Below, piece by piece: positions 9,422 through 18,218 of a stretch of DNA of 64,000 nucleotides. Each line of letters begins with the position of its first letter. Within the stretch, counting starts at the first letter, position 1. The DNA is taken from contig DVLL01000005.1 in the NCBI GenBank assembly GCA_018715525.1, positions 1 through 64,000 on the forward strand. The letters run 5' to 3'. Source of the DNA: Candidatus Faeciplasma pullistercoris (GTDB taxonomy: Bacteria; Bacillota; Clostridia; Oscillospirales; Ruminococcaceae). The notes below the pieces were generated by a model. That model was not told where the DNA came from. It searched no databases and saw only the letters and a list, made by a program, of their open reading frames with translations. The translations under genes were made by a program, and so were the position numbers.

Positions 9422-10162
9422 ATGAATAAATACTATTACGACCTGCACATCCACTCCTGCCTCTCCCCCTGTGCGGACAACGACTCCACTCCCGGCAACA
9501 TTGCCGGAATGGGAGTGCTCAACGGTCTTGACATCATGGCTCTGACCGACCACAACAGCGCGAAAAACTGTCCGGCTTTTTACAAGGCGGCGAAAAGAAA
9601 CGGCATCATCCCGATTGCGGGAATGGAGCTTACCACCGCCGAGGATATACATGTCGTCTGCCTCTTTCAGACGCTTGAGGGAGCCATGGAGTTCGACAGG
9701 GCTGTGTCGAACCGCAGAATACCGGTGCCCAACCGCCCGGATATCTTCGGAGACCAGCTTATCTGCGACGAAAACGACGAGGTAGTGTCGCGGGAGGAAA
9801 ATCTTCTGATAAACGCGACCTCCATTTCGCTTGAAGAGGCGTTTGAGATGGTTTCGCGCCACCAAGGCATATGCTACCCCGCCCACATCGACCGAGAGTC
9901 AAACGGCATTTTAGCCGTGCTCGGCGGCTTCCCGGAGAGTCCCGACTACAGCTGCGTGGAGCTTTATGACCCCGAAAGCTCCGAAAGGCTTATCAGGGAG
10001 CACAAATTGGAGGGAAAGAGACTTATAGTCAGCTCGGACGCCCACTATCTTTGGGACATAAAGGAAAAGCGGGAATACTTCGAGCTTGACGACGAGCCAT
10101 ATTCGTCGGATCTGGTAAGGCGAAGGCTGTTTGAATATCTGCGCCAAGAGGTGAAAGCATGA
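9422..10162 (+). CDS. PHP-domain metal-dependent phosphoesterase
   Basis: 246 residues with PHP-family metal ligands in order: DLHIHS near the N-terminus, ALTDHN, the Glu of GMELT, PAHIDRES and SSDAHY. Relatives of this size hydrolyse 3',5'-nucleoside bisphosphates or histidinol phosphate. No histidine genes are nearby, so a nucleotide or signalling substrate is more likely, but this is unproven. There is no signal peptide, so it is cytoplasmic. The ribosome site is weak. Its stop overlaps the next start (ATGA), coupling it to the second GHKL ATPase. Confidence 0.82.
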   Translation: MNKYYYDLHIHSCLSPCADNDSTPGNIAGMGVLNGLDIMALTDHNSAKNCPAFYKAAKRNGIIPIAGMELTTAEDIHVVCLFQTLEGAMEFDRAVSNRRIPVPNRPDIFGDQLICDENDEVVSREENLLINATSISLEEAFEMVSRHQGICYPAHIDRESNGILAVLGGFPESPDYSCVELYDPESSERLIREHKLEGKRLIVSSDAHYLWDIKEKREYFELDDEPYSSDLVRRRLFEYLRQEVKA

Positions 10163-10713
10163 AGGAGCTGTCATTGAATATCCTCGATATCGCCGAAAAC
10201 TCGGTGAAGGCGGGAGCGAAACTCACCGAGATAGAAATTTTCGAGTCTGGGGACAAGCTCACCCTCACTATCCGCGACAACGGCTGCGGAATGAGCGAGG
10301 GGGTCTTAAGAACCGTCACCGACCCCTTTTACACCACCAGAACCACCCGCAAGGTGGGCATGGGTCTCCCGCTTCTGAAGATGGAGGCGGAGATGACCGG
10401 CGGCTCTATGAGCGTCAGCTCAAGGTGGGAAAAGGACTATCCCACCGATCACGGAACGGTTGTGACGGCGGAGTTCTATAAAAACCACATAGATTTCACC
10501 CCGCTCGGAGACGTAAGCGAAACACTTGTGACTCTTATACAGGGTCACCCCGAGCAGGATTTCCGATTTTTGCACACTCGGGACGGAAAAGTCCTGTGCG
10601 AGCTTGAAACAAGTCAGCTAAGGCTTGTGCTCGGTGACGTCCCTCTTAACAGCTACGAGGTTATATGCTGGATAAGGGAATACCTGCACGAGCAATATAA
10701 TGAAAACAACTAA
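10159..10713 (+). CDS. Histidine-kinase-type GHKL ATPase lacking the phospho-acceptor domain
   Basis: 184 residues. N box LDIAENSVKAG (about 9-19), G1 DNGCGM, F box PFYTT, G2 KVGMGLPLLKME; the C-terminal 60 residues are not recognised. It resembles the catalytic half of a histidine kinase or MutL-type ATPase, but no H-box helix pair is present here or in a neighbour. With the ATPase at 7322 the operon has two orphan GHKL domains and no response regulator. Coupling to the PHP gene by a 4-nt overlap suggests paired function. Confidence 0.8.
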   Translation: MKELSLNILDIAENSVKAGAKLTEIEIFESGDKLTLTIRDNGCGMSEGVLRTVTDPFYTTRTTRKVGMGLPLLKMEAEMTGGSMSVSSRWEKDYPTDHGTVVTAEFYKNHIDFTPLGDVSETLVTLIQGHPEQDFRFLHTRDGKVLCELETSQLRLVLGDVPLNSYEVICWIREYLHEQYNENN

Positions 10714-10737
10714 TTTTACTCAGAAAGGAAAAACGGT

Positions 10738-11109
10738 ATGAAGTCATTAGCGGAATTACAGGCTATCAAGGACAAAATGAAGGACAAAGTCATCCTAAGA
10801 GAAGGCACCGGAGATGTCAGAGTAGTCGTAGGAATGGCGACCTGCGGAATAGCAGCCGGCGCACGCCCCGTTCTCAACACCTTTGTTGAGGAAGTAAACA
10901 ACGCCGGTCTGAACGAAAAGGTGTCGGTATCCCAGACGGGATGCATAGGCATATGCCAGTTCGAGCCTGTCGTAGAGGTGTTTGAGGCAGGAAAGGACAA
11001 GGTCACCTATGTAAAGATGACTCCCGAAAAGGCAAAGCGCGTAGTAGAGGAGCATTTAAAGGGCGGCAGGGTCATATCCGAATACACCATTGCAGCTAAC
11101 AACGAATAA
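10738..11109 (+). CDS. hndB: Thioredoxin-like [2Fe-2S] ferredoxin subunit (HndB-like)
   Basis: 123 residues. It resembles HndB of the four-subunit NADP-reducing/bifurcating hydrogenase: a (2Fe-2S) thioredoxin-like fold with CGIAAGARPV and QTGCIGIC. I count only three cysteines in the usual places (36, 69, 73) rather than four, as is common in the HndB group, so cluster ligation should be checked. It lies 24 nt before the NuoF-like subunit. Its fold resembles that subunit's N-terminal domain, suggesting an old duplication. Confidence 0.85.
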   Translation: MKSLAELQAIKDKMKDKVILREGTGDVRVVVGMATCGIAAGARPVLNTFVEEVNNAGLNEKVSVSQTGCIGICQFEPVVEVFEAGKDKVTYVKMTPEKAKRVVEEHLKGGRVISEYTIAANNE

Positions 11110-11132
11110 GCCAAGAAAGGAAAAACACAATT

Positions 11133-12956
11133 ATGATTCGTGCACATGTACTTATTTGCGGCGGCACAGGTTGTACATCCTCGGGCAGCAAGGCAATACA
11201 GGCGGCCTTCGCCGACAGCATAGCAAAGAACGGTCTTGAGGACGAGATCAAGATCGTTCAGACCGGATGCTTCGGTCTTTGCGCATTAGGACCGGTAGTC
11301 ATCGTATACCCCGACGGAACATTCTACAGCCGAGTACAGCCTGAGGACGTAGACGAGATAGTCTCAGAGCATCTGCTCAAGGGACGTGTCGTTACAAGGC
11401 TCGCCTACACCGACACCGGCAAGGATGTTGCCCAGGAGGTCGTCGGAAACGTATCTTTGGGCGACACCGCGTTCTATAAGTCTCAGCACCGTGTTGTTTT
11501 GAGAAACTGCGGCGTTATAGACCCTGAAAATATAGACGAATACATAGCCATGGACGGCTACGCGGCTTTGGGAAAGGTTTTGACCGAAATGACCCCCGAG
11601 GACGTTATCAAGTGCGTCACCGATTCCGGCTTGAGAGGCAGAGGCGGAGGAGGCTTCCCCACCGGCAGAAAGTGGGCTTTGTGCGCTCCCAACAAAGCTC
11701 CTCAGAAGTATGTAGTCTGCAACGCCGACGAGGGCGACCCCGGAGCGTTTATGGACAGATCGGTTCTTGAGGGCGACCCGCACAGCGTTATCGAGGCTAT
11801 GGCAATAGCCGGCTACGCAATAGGCGCAACTCAGGGCTATGTATATGTAAGAGCAGAGTACCCCATCGCGGTAAAGAGACTCCAGATCGCCATAGATCAG
11901 GCGAGGGAGTACGGACTTTTGGGCAAGGACATATTCGGAACCGGATTTGATTTTGACCTTCACATACGCTTAGGCGCAGGCGCGTTCGTATGCGGCGAGG
12001 AAACCGCGCTCATGACCTCAATAGAGGGCAACAGAGGTGAGCCGAGACCCAGACCGCCTTATCCCGCGGTAAAGGGACTTTACGAGTCTCCGACGGTTGA
12101 AAACAACGTTGAGACCTTTGCGAACATCCCTCCGATAATCCTCAAGGGCGCGGACTGGTTTGCTTCCATGGGCACTGAAAAGTCCAAGGGAACAAAGGTA
12201 TTCGCTCTCGGCGGAAAGATCAAGCACACCGGACTCGTCGAGATACCGATGGGCACCACTTTAAGAGAGATAATAGAGGACATAGGCGGCGGAATCCCGA
12301 ACGGCAAGAAGTTCAAGGCAGCTCAGACCGGAGGCCCCTCCGGCGGATGCATACCCGCGAGCCTCATCGACACGCCTGTTGATTACGACAACCTCACAGC
12401 TATCGGCTGCATGATGGGTTCAGGCGGTATGATAGTAATGGACGAGGACAACTGCATGGTGGATATGGCTAAGTTCTTCCTTGAGTTCACCGTTGACGAG
12501 TCCTGCGGAAAGTGCACCCCCTGCCGAGTAGGTACAAAGAGACTTTTGGAGATGCTCGACAAGATAACAAGGGGCAACGGAACTCTTGAGGATCTTGACG
12601 CTCTTGAGAAGCTCTGCTACTACATCAAGGAGAACTCGCTGTGCGGCTTGGGACAGACAGCGCCCAACCCCGTACTTGCTACCCTGAGATTCTTCAGAGA
12701 TGAATATGTCGCTCACGTTGTGGACAAGAAGTGCCCAGCGGGCGTCTGCAAGCACCTTGTAAGATACGAGATAGACAAGGAAAAGTGCATCGGCTGCGGC
12801 ATGTGCGCGAGACAGTGCCCCGCCTCCGCGATTTCCAAGACGAACTACATAGCTCCCGGCAAGAAGCTCCCCGCTCACGAGATAGATTCCGAGAAGTGCG
12901 TAAAGTGCGGAGCCTGCATGGGCGTTTGCAAGTTCAATGCTATTTCCAAGAAGTGA
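11133..12956 (+). CDS. hndC: NuoF-like NAD(P)H/FMN-binding hydrogenase subunit (HndC/HydB)
   Basis: Flavoprotein subunit that exchanges electrons with NAD(P)(H) and, in the bifurcating family, splits them with ferredoxin; 607 residues, as expected for HndC/HydB. Domains in order: thioredoxin-like [2Fe-2S] (CGGTGC, QTGCFGLC); NuoF core with the nucleotide/FMN glycine loop GRGGGGFPTGRKW; [4Fe-4S] motif CGKCTPCRVG; two C-terminal ferredoxin motifs (CIGCGMCARQCP, CVKCGACMGVC). All expected ligands are visible. It lies 18 nt before the catalytic subunit. Confidence 0.95.
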   Translation: MIRAHVLICGGTGCTSSGSKAIQAAFADSIAKNGLEDEIKIVQTGCFGLCALGPVVIVYPDGTFYSRVQPEDVDEIVSEHLLKGRVVTRLAYTDTGKDVAQEVVGNVSLGDTAFYKSQHRVVLRNCGVIDPENIDEYIAMDGYAALGKVLTEMTPEDVIKCVTDSGLRGRGGGGFPTGRKWALCAPNKAPQKYVVCNADEGDPGAFMDRSVLEGDPHSVIEAMAIAGYAIGATQGYVYVRAEYPIAVKRLQIAIDQAREYGLLGKDIFGTGFDFDLHIRLGAGAFVCGEETALMTSIEGNRGEPRPRPPYPAVKGLYESPTVENNVETFANIPPIILKGADWFASMGTEKSKGTKVFALGGKIKHTGLVEIPMGTTLREIIEDIGGGIPNGKKFKAAQTGGPSGGCIPASLIDTPVDYDNLTAIGCMMGSGGMIVMDEDNCMVDMAKFFLEFTVDESCGKCTPCRVGTKRLLEMLDKITRGNGTLEDLDALEKLCYYIKENSLCGLGQTAPNPVLATLRFFRDEYVAHVVDKKCPAGVCKHLVRYEIDKEKCIGCGMCARQCPASAISKTNYIAPGKKLPAHEIDSEKCVKCGACMGVCKFNAISKK

Positions 12957-12974
12957 TAATGGAGGTTAAGGAAT

Positions 12975-14756
12975 ATGGATATGATTAACATAAAGGTAAA
13001 CGGAATGCCGCTTGAAGCTCCCAAGGGCTCTACCGTCCTTGAGGCGTCAAGGCAGGCAGGCGTTGAGATTCCCACCCTCTGCTACCTCAAGGAGATAAAC
13101 GAGATCGGCGCCTGCCGTATGTGCGTTACAGAGGTCGCCGAGATGAGAGGTCCCGCGCTTGGTCCCAAGAGAATAGTCGCTGCTTGTGTCTACCCCGTTT
13201 CCAACGGCATGGAGATATACACTAATTCCCCCAAAGTAACAGCGGCAAGGCGTCAGACGCTTGAGCTGATACTTTCCACCCACGACCGCAAGTGCCTTTC
13301 CTGCGTGAGAAGCGGAAACTGCGAGCTTCAGAAGCTCTGCCGCGACTATAAGGTGGAAAACGAGGGCAGATTCGACGGCGAGCGCGTAAAGTACGAGATA
13401 GACGCCAGCGCTCCGCACATGATAAGAGACAACAACAAGTGCATACTCTGCCGCAGATGCGTTGCAGTGTGTGAAAAGACTCAGGGCATAGGCGTTATAG
13501 GACCCAACGAAAGAGGATTCTCAAGCCACATCGGTTCTCCCTTTGACTTGGGTCTCGGCGACACCTCCTGCGTCTCCTGCGGACAGTGCATTGCTGTATG
13601 CCCTACCGGCGCGCTTGCTGAGAAGGACTTCACCACAGAGGTGTTTGCCGCGCTTGCCGACCCCTCAAAGCACGTAATAGTTCAGACCGCACCTGCGGTA
13701 AGAGCTGCTTTGGGCGAAATGTTTGGCATGCCGATAGGCACCGACGCTGAGGGTAAAATGGTCGCCGCTTTGCGCAGGCTCGGCTTTGACCAGGTGTATG
13801 ACACCAACTTCAGCGCCGATCTCACCATCATGGAGGAGGCAAACGAGCTTATCGAGAGAATCCAAAACGGCGGAAAGCTCCCGCTTATCACCTCCTGCTC
13901 ACCCGGATGGGTCAAGTACTGCGAGCACTACTTCCCCGGACTTGTGGACAACCTTTCAAGCTGCAAGTCTCCCCAGCAGATGTTCGGCGCGATTGCAAAG
14001 AGCTACTATGCCGAGAAGAACGGCATAGACCCCGCTGACATTGTGGTGGTATCCGTAATGCCCTGCACCGCGAAGAAGTTTGAGATAGGACGTCCCGACG
14101 AGGACGCAAACGGCGTTCCGGACGTGGACATATCCATCACCACACGCGAGCTTGGCAGAATGATAGAGCGCGCGGGAATCCAGTTCACTTCGCTTCCCGA
14201 CGAGAAGTTTGACGAGCCTTTGGGAATCTACACCGGCGCGGGCGTTATCTTTGGTGCTACCGGAGGAGTTATGGAGGCAGCTCTCAGAACCGCTGTAGAG
14301 ACACTTACCGGCGAGGAGCTTCCCGACGTCGATTTCGTCGATGTAAGAGGCACCGCGGGAATAAAGGAAAAGAGCTACAATGTAGCCGGCATGGATATAA
14401 AGGTGGCGGTTGCATCAGGACTTGCAAACGCCAAGAAGCTTCTTAAGAGCATAGAAAGCGGCGAGGCGGATTATCAGTTCGTTGAGATAATGGCCTGCCC
14501 CGGAGGCTGCGTAAACGGCGGCGGACAGCCCCAGCAGCCCGGATATGTAAGGAACACCGTGGACATAAGAGCAAAGCGCGCGGCTGTTCTTTACAGCATT
14601 GACAAGAACGCCCCAATAAGAAAGTCTCATGAGAACCCCGCAATCAAGGCGTTGTATGCGGAGTACCTCGGCAAGCCCGGCTCTGAGAAGGCTCATCATT
14701 TGCTGCACACAACATACGTTAAGCGCGGCATAGTTGACGACCCGAGAAAGAAGTAA
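12975..14756 (+). CDS. hndD: Catalytic [FeFe] hydrogenase subunit (HndD/HydA)
   Basis: Reversible H2 production or oxidation at the H-cluster; last gene of the operon. Its 593 residues match the group with full accessory clusters: N-terminal [2Fe-2S] domain (CYLKEINEIGACRMC), His-ligated cluster (HDRKCLSCVRSGNC), two [4Fe-4S] motifs (CILCRRCVAVC, CVSCGQCIAVC), the catalytic domain and a small-subunit-like C-terminus. L2 (MPCTAKKFE) and L3 (EIMACPGGCVNGGGQP) are canonical. L1 reads TSCSPGW instead of TSCCPxW, so one of the two adjacent cysteines is Ser. GGAGG precedes the start. The hydE/F/G maturases are not in this window. Confidence 0.95.
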   Translation: MDMINIKVNGMPLEAPKGSTVLEASRQAGVEIPTLCYLKEINEIGACRMCVTEVAEMRGPALGPKRIVAACVYPVSNGMEIYTNSPKVTAARRQTLELILSTHDRKCLSCVRSGNCELQKLCRDYKVENEGRFDGERVKYEIDASAPHMIRDNNKCILCRRCVAVCEKTQGIGVIGPNERGFSSHIGSPFDLGLGDTSCVSCGQCIAVCPTGALAEKDFTTEVFAALADPSKHVIVQTAPAVRAALGEMFGMPIGTDAEGKMVAALRRLGFDQVYDTNFSADLTIMEEANELIERIQNGGKLPLITSCSPGWVKYCEHYFPGLVDNLSSCKSPQQMFGAIAKSYYAEKNGIDPADIVVVSVMPCTAKKFEIGRPDEDANGVPDVDISITTRELGRMIERAGIQFTSLPDEKFDEPLGIYTGAGVIFGATGGVMEAALRTAVETLTGEELPDVDFVDVRGTAGIKEKSYNVAGMDIKVAVASGLANAKKLLKSIESGEADYQFVEIMACPGGCVNGGGQPQQPGYVRNTVDIRAKRAAVLYSIDKNAPIRKSHENPAIKALYAEYLGKPGSEKAHHLLHTTYVKRGIVDDPRKK

Positions 14757-14786
14757 ACTCAGGCTTCATCTCATATAAAGCACTTA

Positions 14787-14823
14787 ATCCCCCTGCATCC
14801 ATTCGGATGCAGGGGGATTTTTT
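14787..14823 (+). terminator. Terminator of the hydrogenase operon
   Basis: Perfect 14-bp stem (ATCCCCCTGCATCC) around ATTC, followed by TTTTTT. Confidence 0.9.
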
Positions 14824-14826
14824 GCG

Positions 14827-14865
14827 AAAAAAAGCCCCGAAGCAGGTTTAGTCCTGCCTCGGGGC
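14827..14865 (-). terminator. Terminator of the minus-strand gene at 14914
   Basis: GCCCCGA-GCAGG pairs with CCTGC-TCGGGGC. On the minus strand the stem is followed by seven T. Confidence 0.85.
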
Positions 14866-14913
14866 TGATTGGCGCGATTTATTTGGTGAAGCCGTCCTAC
14901 ACACGGCTGAGTC

Positions 14914-15465
14914 CTACAGCTCCGGCTCAAGTGTCACGGTGTTGTCTGCAAAGCCGTTCAGGAGCTTCAGACCTCTTCCTCTGAGGTCGTATGTAAGCTC
15001 CAAGGAAGCCGAGGCTATTTCCACGCCGGTCAGAAGAAAAGCGTCAAGGGTTACGCTATTGCCGCTCGCGTCCCAGCTCATTATCATGCTCCCGCCTTCA
15101 TAGCTCACCGAAGGGGGACTGCCATACCCTCCGGGAACGGAGCAGGCTGCGTATTCCGACACCGGCTCGCCGGGGATAGTAAGTCTCGCGCGGATGTTTC
15201 TTATATCATAGCTTCCGCTCTCCTGCCCGCTTATGACAACGCTGAGGTGATAAACCCCGTCGGCAAGTGGCTTGAGCATATAGGACACGCCAAGCTCGGG
15301 GTCTGCGCCGCTTTTCATGTGGTTCACGACCTCATACACATCAGGCGATATTTTCTCAGGCTCGACAGACTCAAGCGCATCCACGTTTAAAGCTGCCACA
15401 GCAACCGCAATGACTATCACCACGACTATTATTATCTTTGCTGTTTTTTTGCCTTTCATAGCCAT
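14914..15465 (-). CDS. Signal-anchored extracytoplasmic protein, unknown function
   Basis: 183 residues, not recognised. Residues about 8-26 are a strong hydrophobic anchor (IIIVVVIVIAVAVAALNV) after a Lys-rich start. The rest is predicted outside the membrane and rich in beta-type sequence (DGVYHLSVVISG, SASLELTYDL), which could be an immunoglobulin-like or carbohydrate-binding fold. AAGGAAGG precedes the ATG at 15465. It is monocistronic, between the hydrogenase and GH97 regions. Confidence 0.6.
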   Translation of the reverse strand: MAMKGKKTAKIIIVVVIVIAVAVAALNVDALESVEPEKISPDVYEVVNHMKSGADPELGVSYMLKPLADGVYHLSVVISGQESGSYDIRNIRARLTIPGEPVSEYAACSVPGGYGSPPSVSYEGGSMIMSWDASGNSVTLDAFLLTGVEIASASLELTYDLRGRGLKLLNGFADNTVTLEPEL

Positions 15466-15570
15466 AACGCGCCCTTCCTTTGATTATTTCCCTTTGGTTA
15501 TTGAAGCATAACGTTATGTTCTTTTTTTATATTAACATATCAGCTGCAAAGTGTCAACATTTTCTCGTAA

Positions 15571-15606
15571 AATATTTAAACAGCGGCAACTTTCCGTCAC
15601 CGCTGT
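15571..15606 (-). terminator. Terminator downstream of the GH97 gene
   Basis: On the minus strand ACAGCGG pairs with CCGCTGT, followed by TTAAATATTTT. Confidence 0.65.
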
Positions 15607-15667
15607 CTATACTGTCACTTTATTCTGCGCTGTTTGCGCTTATGCTGTCACGCTTATGCGCTTTCCG

Positions 15668-18115
15668 TCACACCGGCTCGTCGCTTACCGCTATCATGTC
15701 GAGGTCGGGAGCGTAGCCGCTGTTGCGGGTGAGCTTGATGGTGTTCTCACCGGCGTTTAGGCTGATGGTTATGCTCGCAGTGCTGGGCATGTCAAAGCCC
15801 GCTCCGCTGAGTCCTGTCATCTCATATCTGTCGGTGTCGTTTACAACGATGTTTATTCCTCTTTCCTCACCTGTGCAGTAGTAAACCAAAAGCTCGTACT
15901 CGCCTGCTTCGTCTACCGTCACGGTGTGGGTTACGGAGTTGAAGGAGCCGTTTCCTACGTATCCTACCTTCTTGCCGCCGGAGCACATCATGCCGTCAGA
16001 CACGCTTGCCGCGCCGGAGAGCGTTCCGTCCTCGCACTCGTAATACGTGTAGCCCTCAAGCTTTGCGTTAGGCGCTTCCTCCACCGAGGTGTCATAGTCG
16101 CCCTGAGTTATGAGCACCGCCGCGCCGCCGATGTCAGGCATATCAAGTGTCAGCTCGTCGGCATTCGTCACGGTCTGCTCCATAAGAGCAAGCTCGCGGT
16201 TCTCATCATCATAGTAAATATACGCCGTAAACTCGCCGTCGGGCAGGAAATCAAGCGAAACCGTCTCGGTGCGCGCCTCTAAGGTCATCGCTCCGATATA
16301 GTAATCCTCGCCGCTGCGGCGCATGTATGTCACATAGTCTCCGGGGTATCCGTCTATCATCACAGACTCGTCCCACGCCGTGGGCATTCTCGAAATGAGC
16401 GGCAGTCCTAAGAAGTATGGGAACGCATATGCGGAGCTTGCAAAGTGCTGAAGCGCAGACTCGTAAACTATCGACTTGGCTATGCTGAATCCTGCGCTCT
16501 CGCCTGTCTTGGTTATCGCTATGCAGCTCGGGGTGTAGTCCATGGAGCCCACTATGTTTCTCGTGAAGGGATACATCAGGCAGTTTTCAGGCGTGGGAGA
16601 AGTTGACCACTTTCTGAACTCCTCGCCGAGTACCGCCTCGCTCGACATTATGTTGGGATAGGTTCTCGTCTCGCCGCAGGGGTTGATACAGCCGTGATAG
16701 TAAATCATAAGCTCGTATTTCGCACCTATCTCGGCACAGTTTTTCATGACCTCCAAAACGTCTATATCGTCGCTCTCAAAGTAGTCGGTCTTTACTCCTA
16801 CTACTCCCCATTCGTGCCACTGAGAAAACAGCTCCTCTATTTCCTCCGGGGTTTTAAGGTGCAAATAGTTTACCCAAAGTATAATTCCTACGTCCTTATC
16901 CTTGGCATAATCACAAAGCTCCTTTATTCTGTCCTCAAAAGCAGGCCAGCCGGCGTCTAAGCAGCAGTACTCCCAGCCGTTCTCGGCGGAAAAGTCAACG
17001 TGATCCACCTGAACGTCATAGTTTGACTGGTCTCCTCCCGACCACCACGACCACGAAACCTTTCCGGGCTGTATCCAGTCGGTGGACTTAAAGAGCTCCT
17101 CGTCCATAGGCGGGCAAAGCGAATCTATCACAGATGAGTTTGCAAGAGTGTCGAGGTCGTCAGCTATTATAGCAACCCTCCATGGGGTAGTGAACAGGTT
17201 ATCGGTAGCCACCTCGTTTATTCTTATGTGTCCCGGGCTTGCAAGATCGTCCGTTACCTCGTTGGCGGGGTCGCGGTCAAATCCGAATTTCCAGCCCAAG
17301 GACGCTGAGCCGGACTGGGTTTCAAGCACGCTCTTTACATAGTTTACCTCGCCTGCAAAGGCGTCAGACTCGGAGAAAAGCATCCACTTTTCGCCGGTAT
17401 AGGCGGTGAGAGGAGTGTTGAACACTCCTCCGTGGTTGACAAGCTCGTCATAGCTTCTCTCAATATAGTCAAACTCATAGGTGGCGCTGTAGCCGCCGGC
17501 AAAGGTAGTGGTTCCCTCGGGAAGATTTATGTCCGACTTTTCCTCGAGGACATATACGGTTCCGTTTCCGCTTCCGCCGTCTACGTCTGCGTACCTGTAG
17601 GCAAAGCCGTCGTCATAAAGCCTTACCTCTACAGTCATGCTCGCGCTTCCCTTTTTGAGGAAGATTTCGCGCTCCATGCAGTGATCCAGGCAGCTCACAT
17701 CGTCCAGCGAGACAGTCAGCGCTGTCTCGTACTCGTCCTCGATCTCATCGGCGCGGTCGTAGGCTGTGATAGTTTCAATTCCCGCCGAAAAGTCGCAGGA
17801 AGAAAGGGTAAGACCCAGCTTTGAAGCCCCTATGACCTCGTCCCCGTCAGACTCGACCGAGTAGTAAATGCCGCCGTCCTCGCCCTGCCAGAACTTCGCC
17901 TCTATTTTTCCGTTCGGGGAAGAGGTGGTGAGATCCTTCAGAGCATAGAGCTTGGTGTCGCCGTAGCTGTCCCCGCTCATAACGCTTTTTGAGACGGTGA
18001 TGAGATTCTTTGGCTCCTCGGGCTCCTCTTTTTCCTCACCCGAACAGCCCGCCAAGGACATAGCGAGCATCAGTGCCGCCAGAACCGTGGCTGTAACGCG
18101 CTTAAACAGTTTCAT
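15668..18115 (-). CDS. Glycoside hydrolase family 97 lipoprotein with C-terminal CBM
   Basis: Surface-anchored exo-acting alpha-glycosidase. The N-terminus is a lipoprotein signal with lipobox LAGC. The GH97 N-terminal beta domain, catalytic barrel and C-terminal domain occupy about residues 35-655. Residues about 665-815 are an added CBM35/CBM6-like domain (ECEDGTLSGAA, VGNGSF), so 815 residues exceeds the usual 620-700. In the barrel, GVKTDYFES places an Asp where the retaining alpha-galactosidase branch carries its nucleophile; the inverting SusB branch lacks it. The likely substrate is therefore an alpha-galactoside, by inference. It is monocistronic; no sugar transporter or sus genes adjoin it. 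Confidence 0.88.
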   Translation of the reverse strand: MKLFKRVTATVLAALMLAMSLAGCSGEEKEEPEEPKNLITVSKSVMSGDSYGDTKLYALKDLTTSSPNGKIEAKFWQGEDGGIYYSVESDGDEVIGASKLGLTLSSCDFSAGIETITAYDRADEIEDEYETALTVSLDDVSCLDHCMEREIFLKKGSASMTVEVRLYDDGFAYRYADVDGGSGNGTVYVLEEKSDINLPEGTTTFAGGYSATYEFDYIERSYDELVNHGGVFNTPLTAYTGEKWMLFSESDAFAGEVNYVKSVLETQSGSASLGWKFGFDRDPANEVTDDLASPGHIRINEVATDNLFTTPWRVAIIADDLDTLANSSVIDSLCPPMDEELFKSTDWIQPGKVSWSWWSGGDQSNYDVQVDHVDFSAENGWEYCCLDAGWPAFEDRIKELCDYAKDKDVGIILWVNYLHLKTPEEIEELFSQWHEWGVVGVKTDYFESDDIDVLEVMKNCAEIGAKYELMIYYHGCINPCGETRTYPNIMSSEAVLGEEFRKWSTSPTPENCLMYPFTRNIVGSMDYTPSCIAITKTGESAGFSIAKSIVYESALQHFASSAYAFPYFLGLPLISRMPTAWDESVMIDGYPGDYVTYMRRSGEDYYIGAMTLEARTETVSLDFLPDGEFTAYIYYDDENRELALMEQTVTNADELTLDMPDIGGAAVLITQGDYDTSVEEAPNAKLEGYTYYECEDGTLSGAASVSDGMMCSGGKKVGYVGNGSFNSVTHTVTVDEAGEYELLVYYCTGEERGINIVVNDTDRYEMTGLSGAGFDMPSTASITISLNAGENTIKLTRNSGYAPDLDMIAVSDEPV

Positions 18116-18218
18116 TTAATTTGTATGTCTCCTTGCATTGTCGTTAAATTTTTTCGGTTCGTAATTTATATAATCGCTCCAAGACAATTATATTAAAATA
18201 TTAAAATGATTCAGACGC

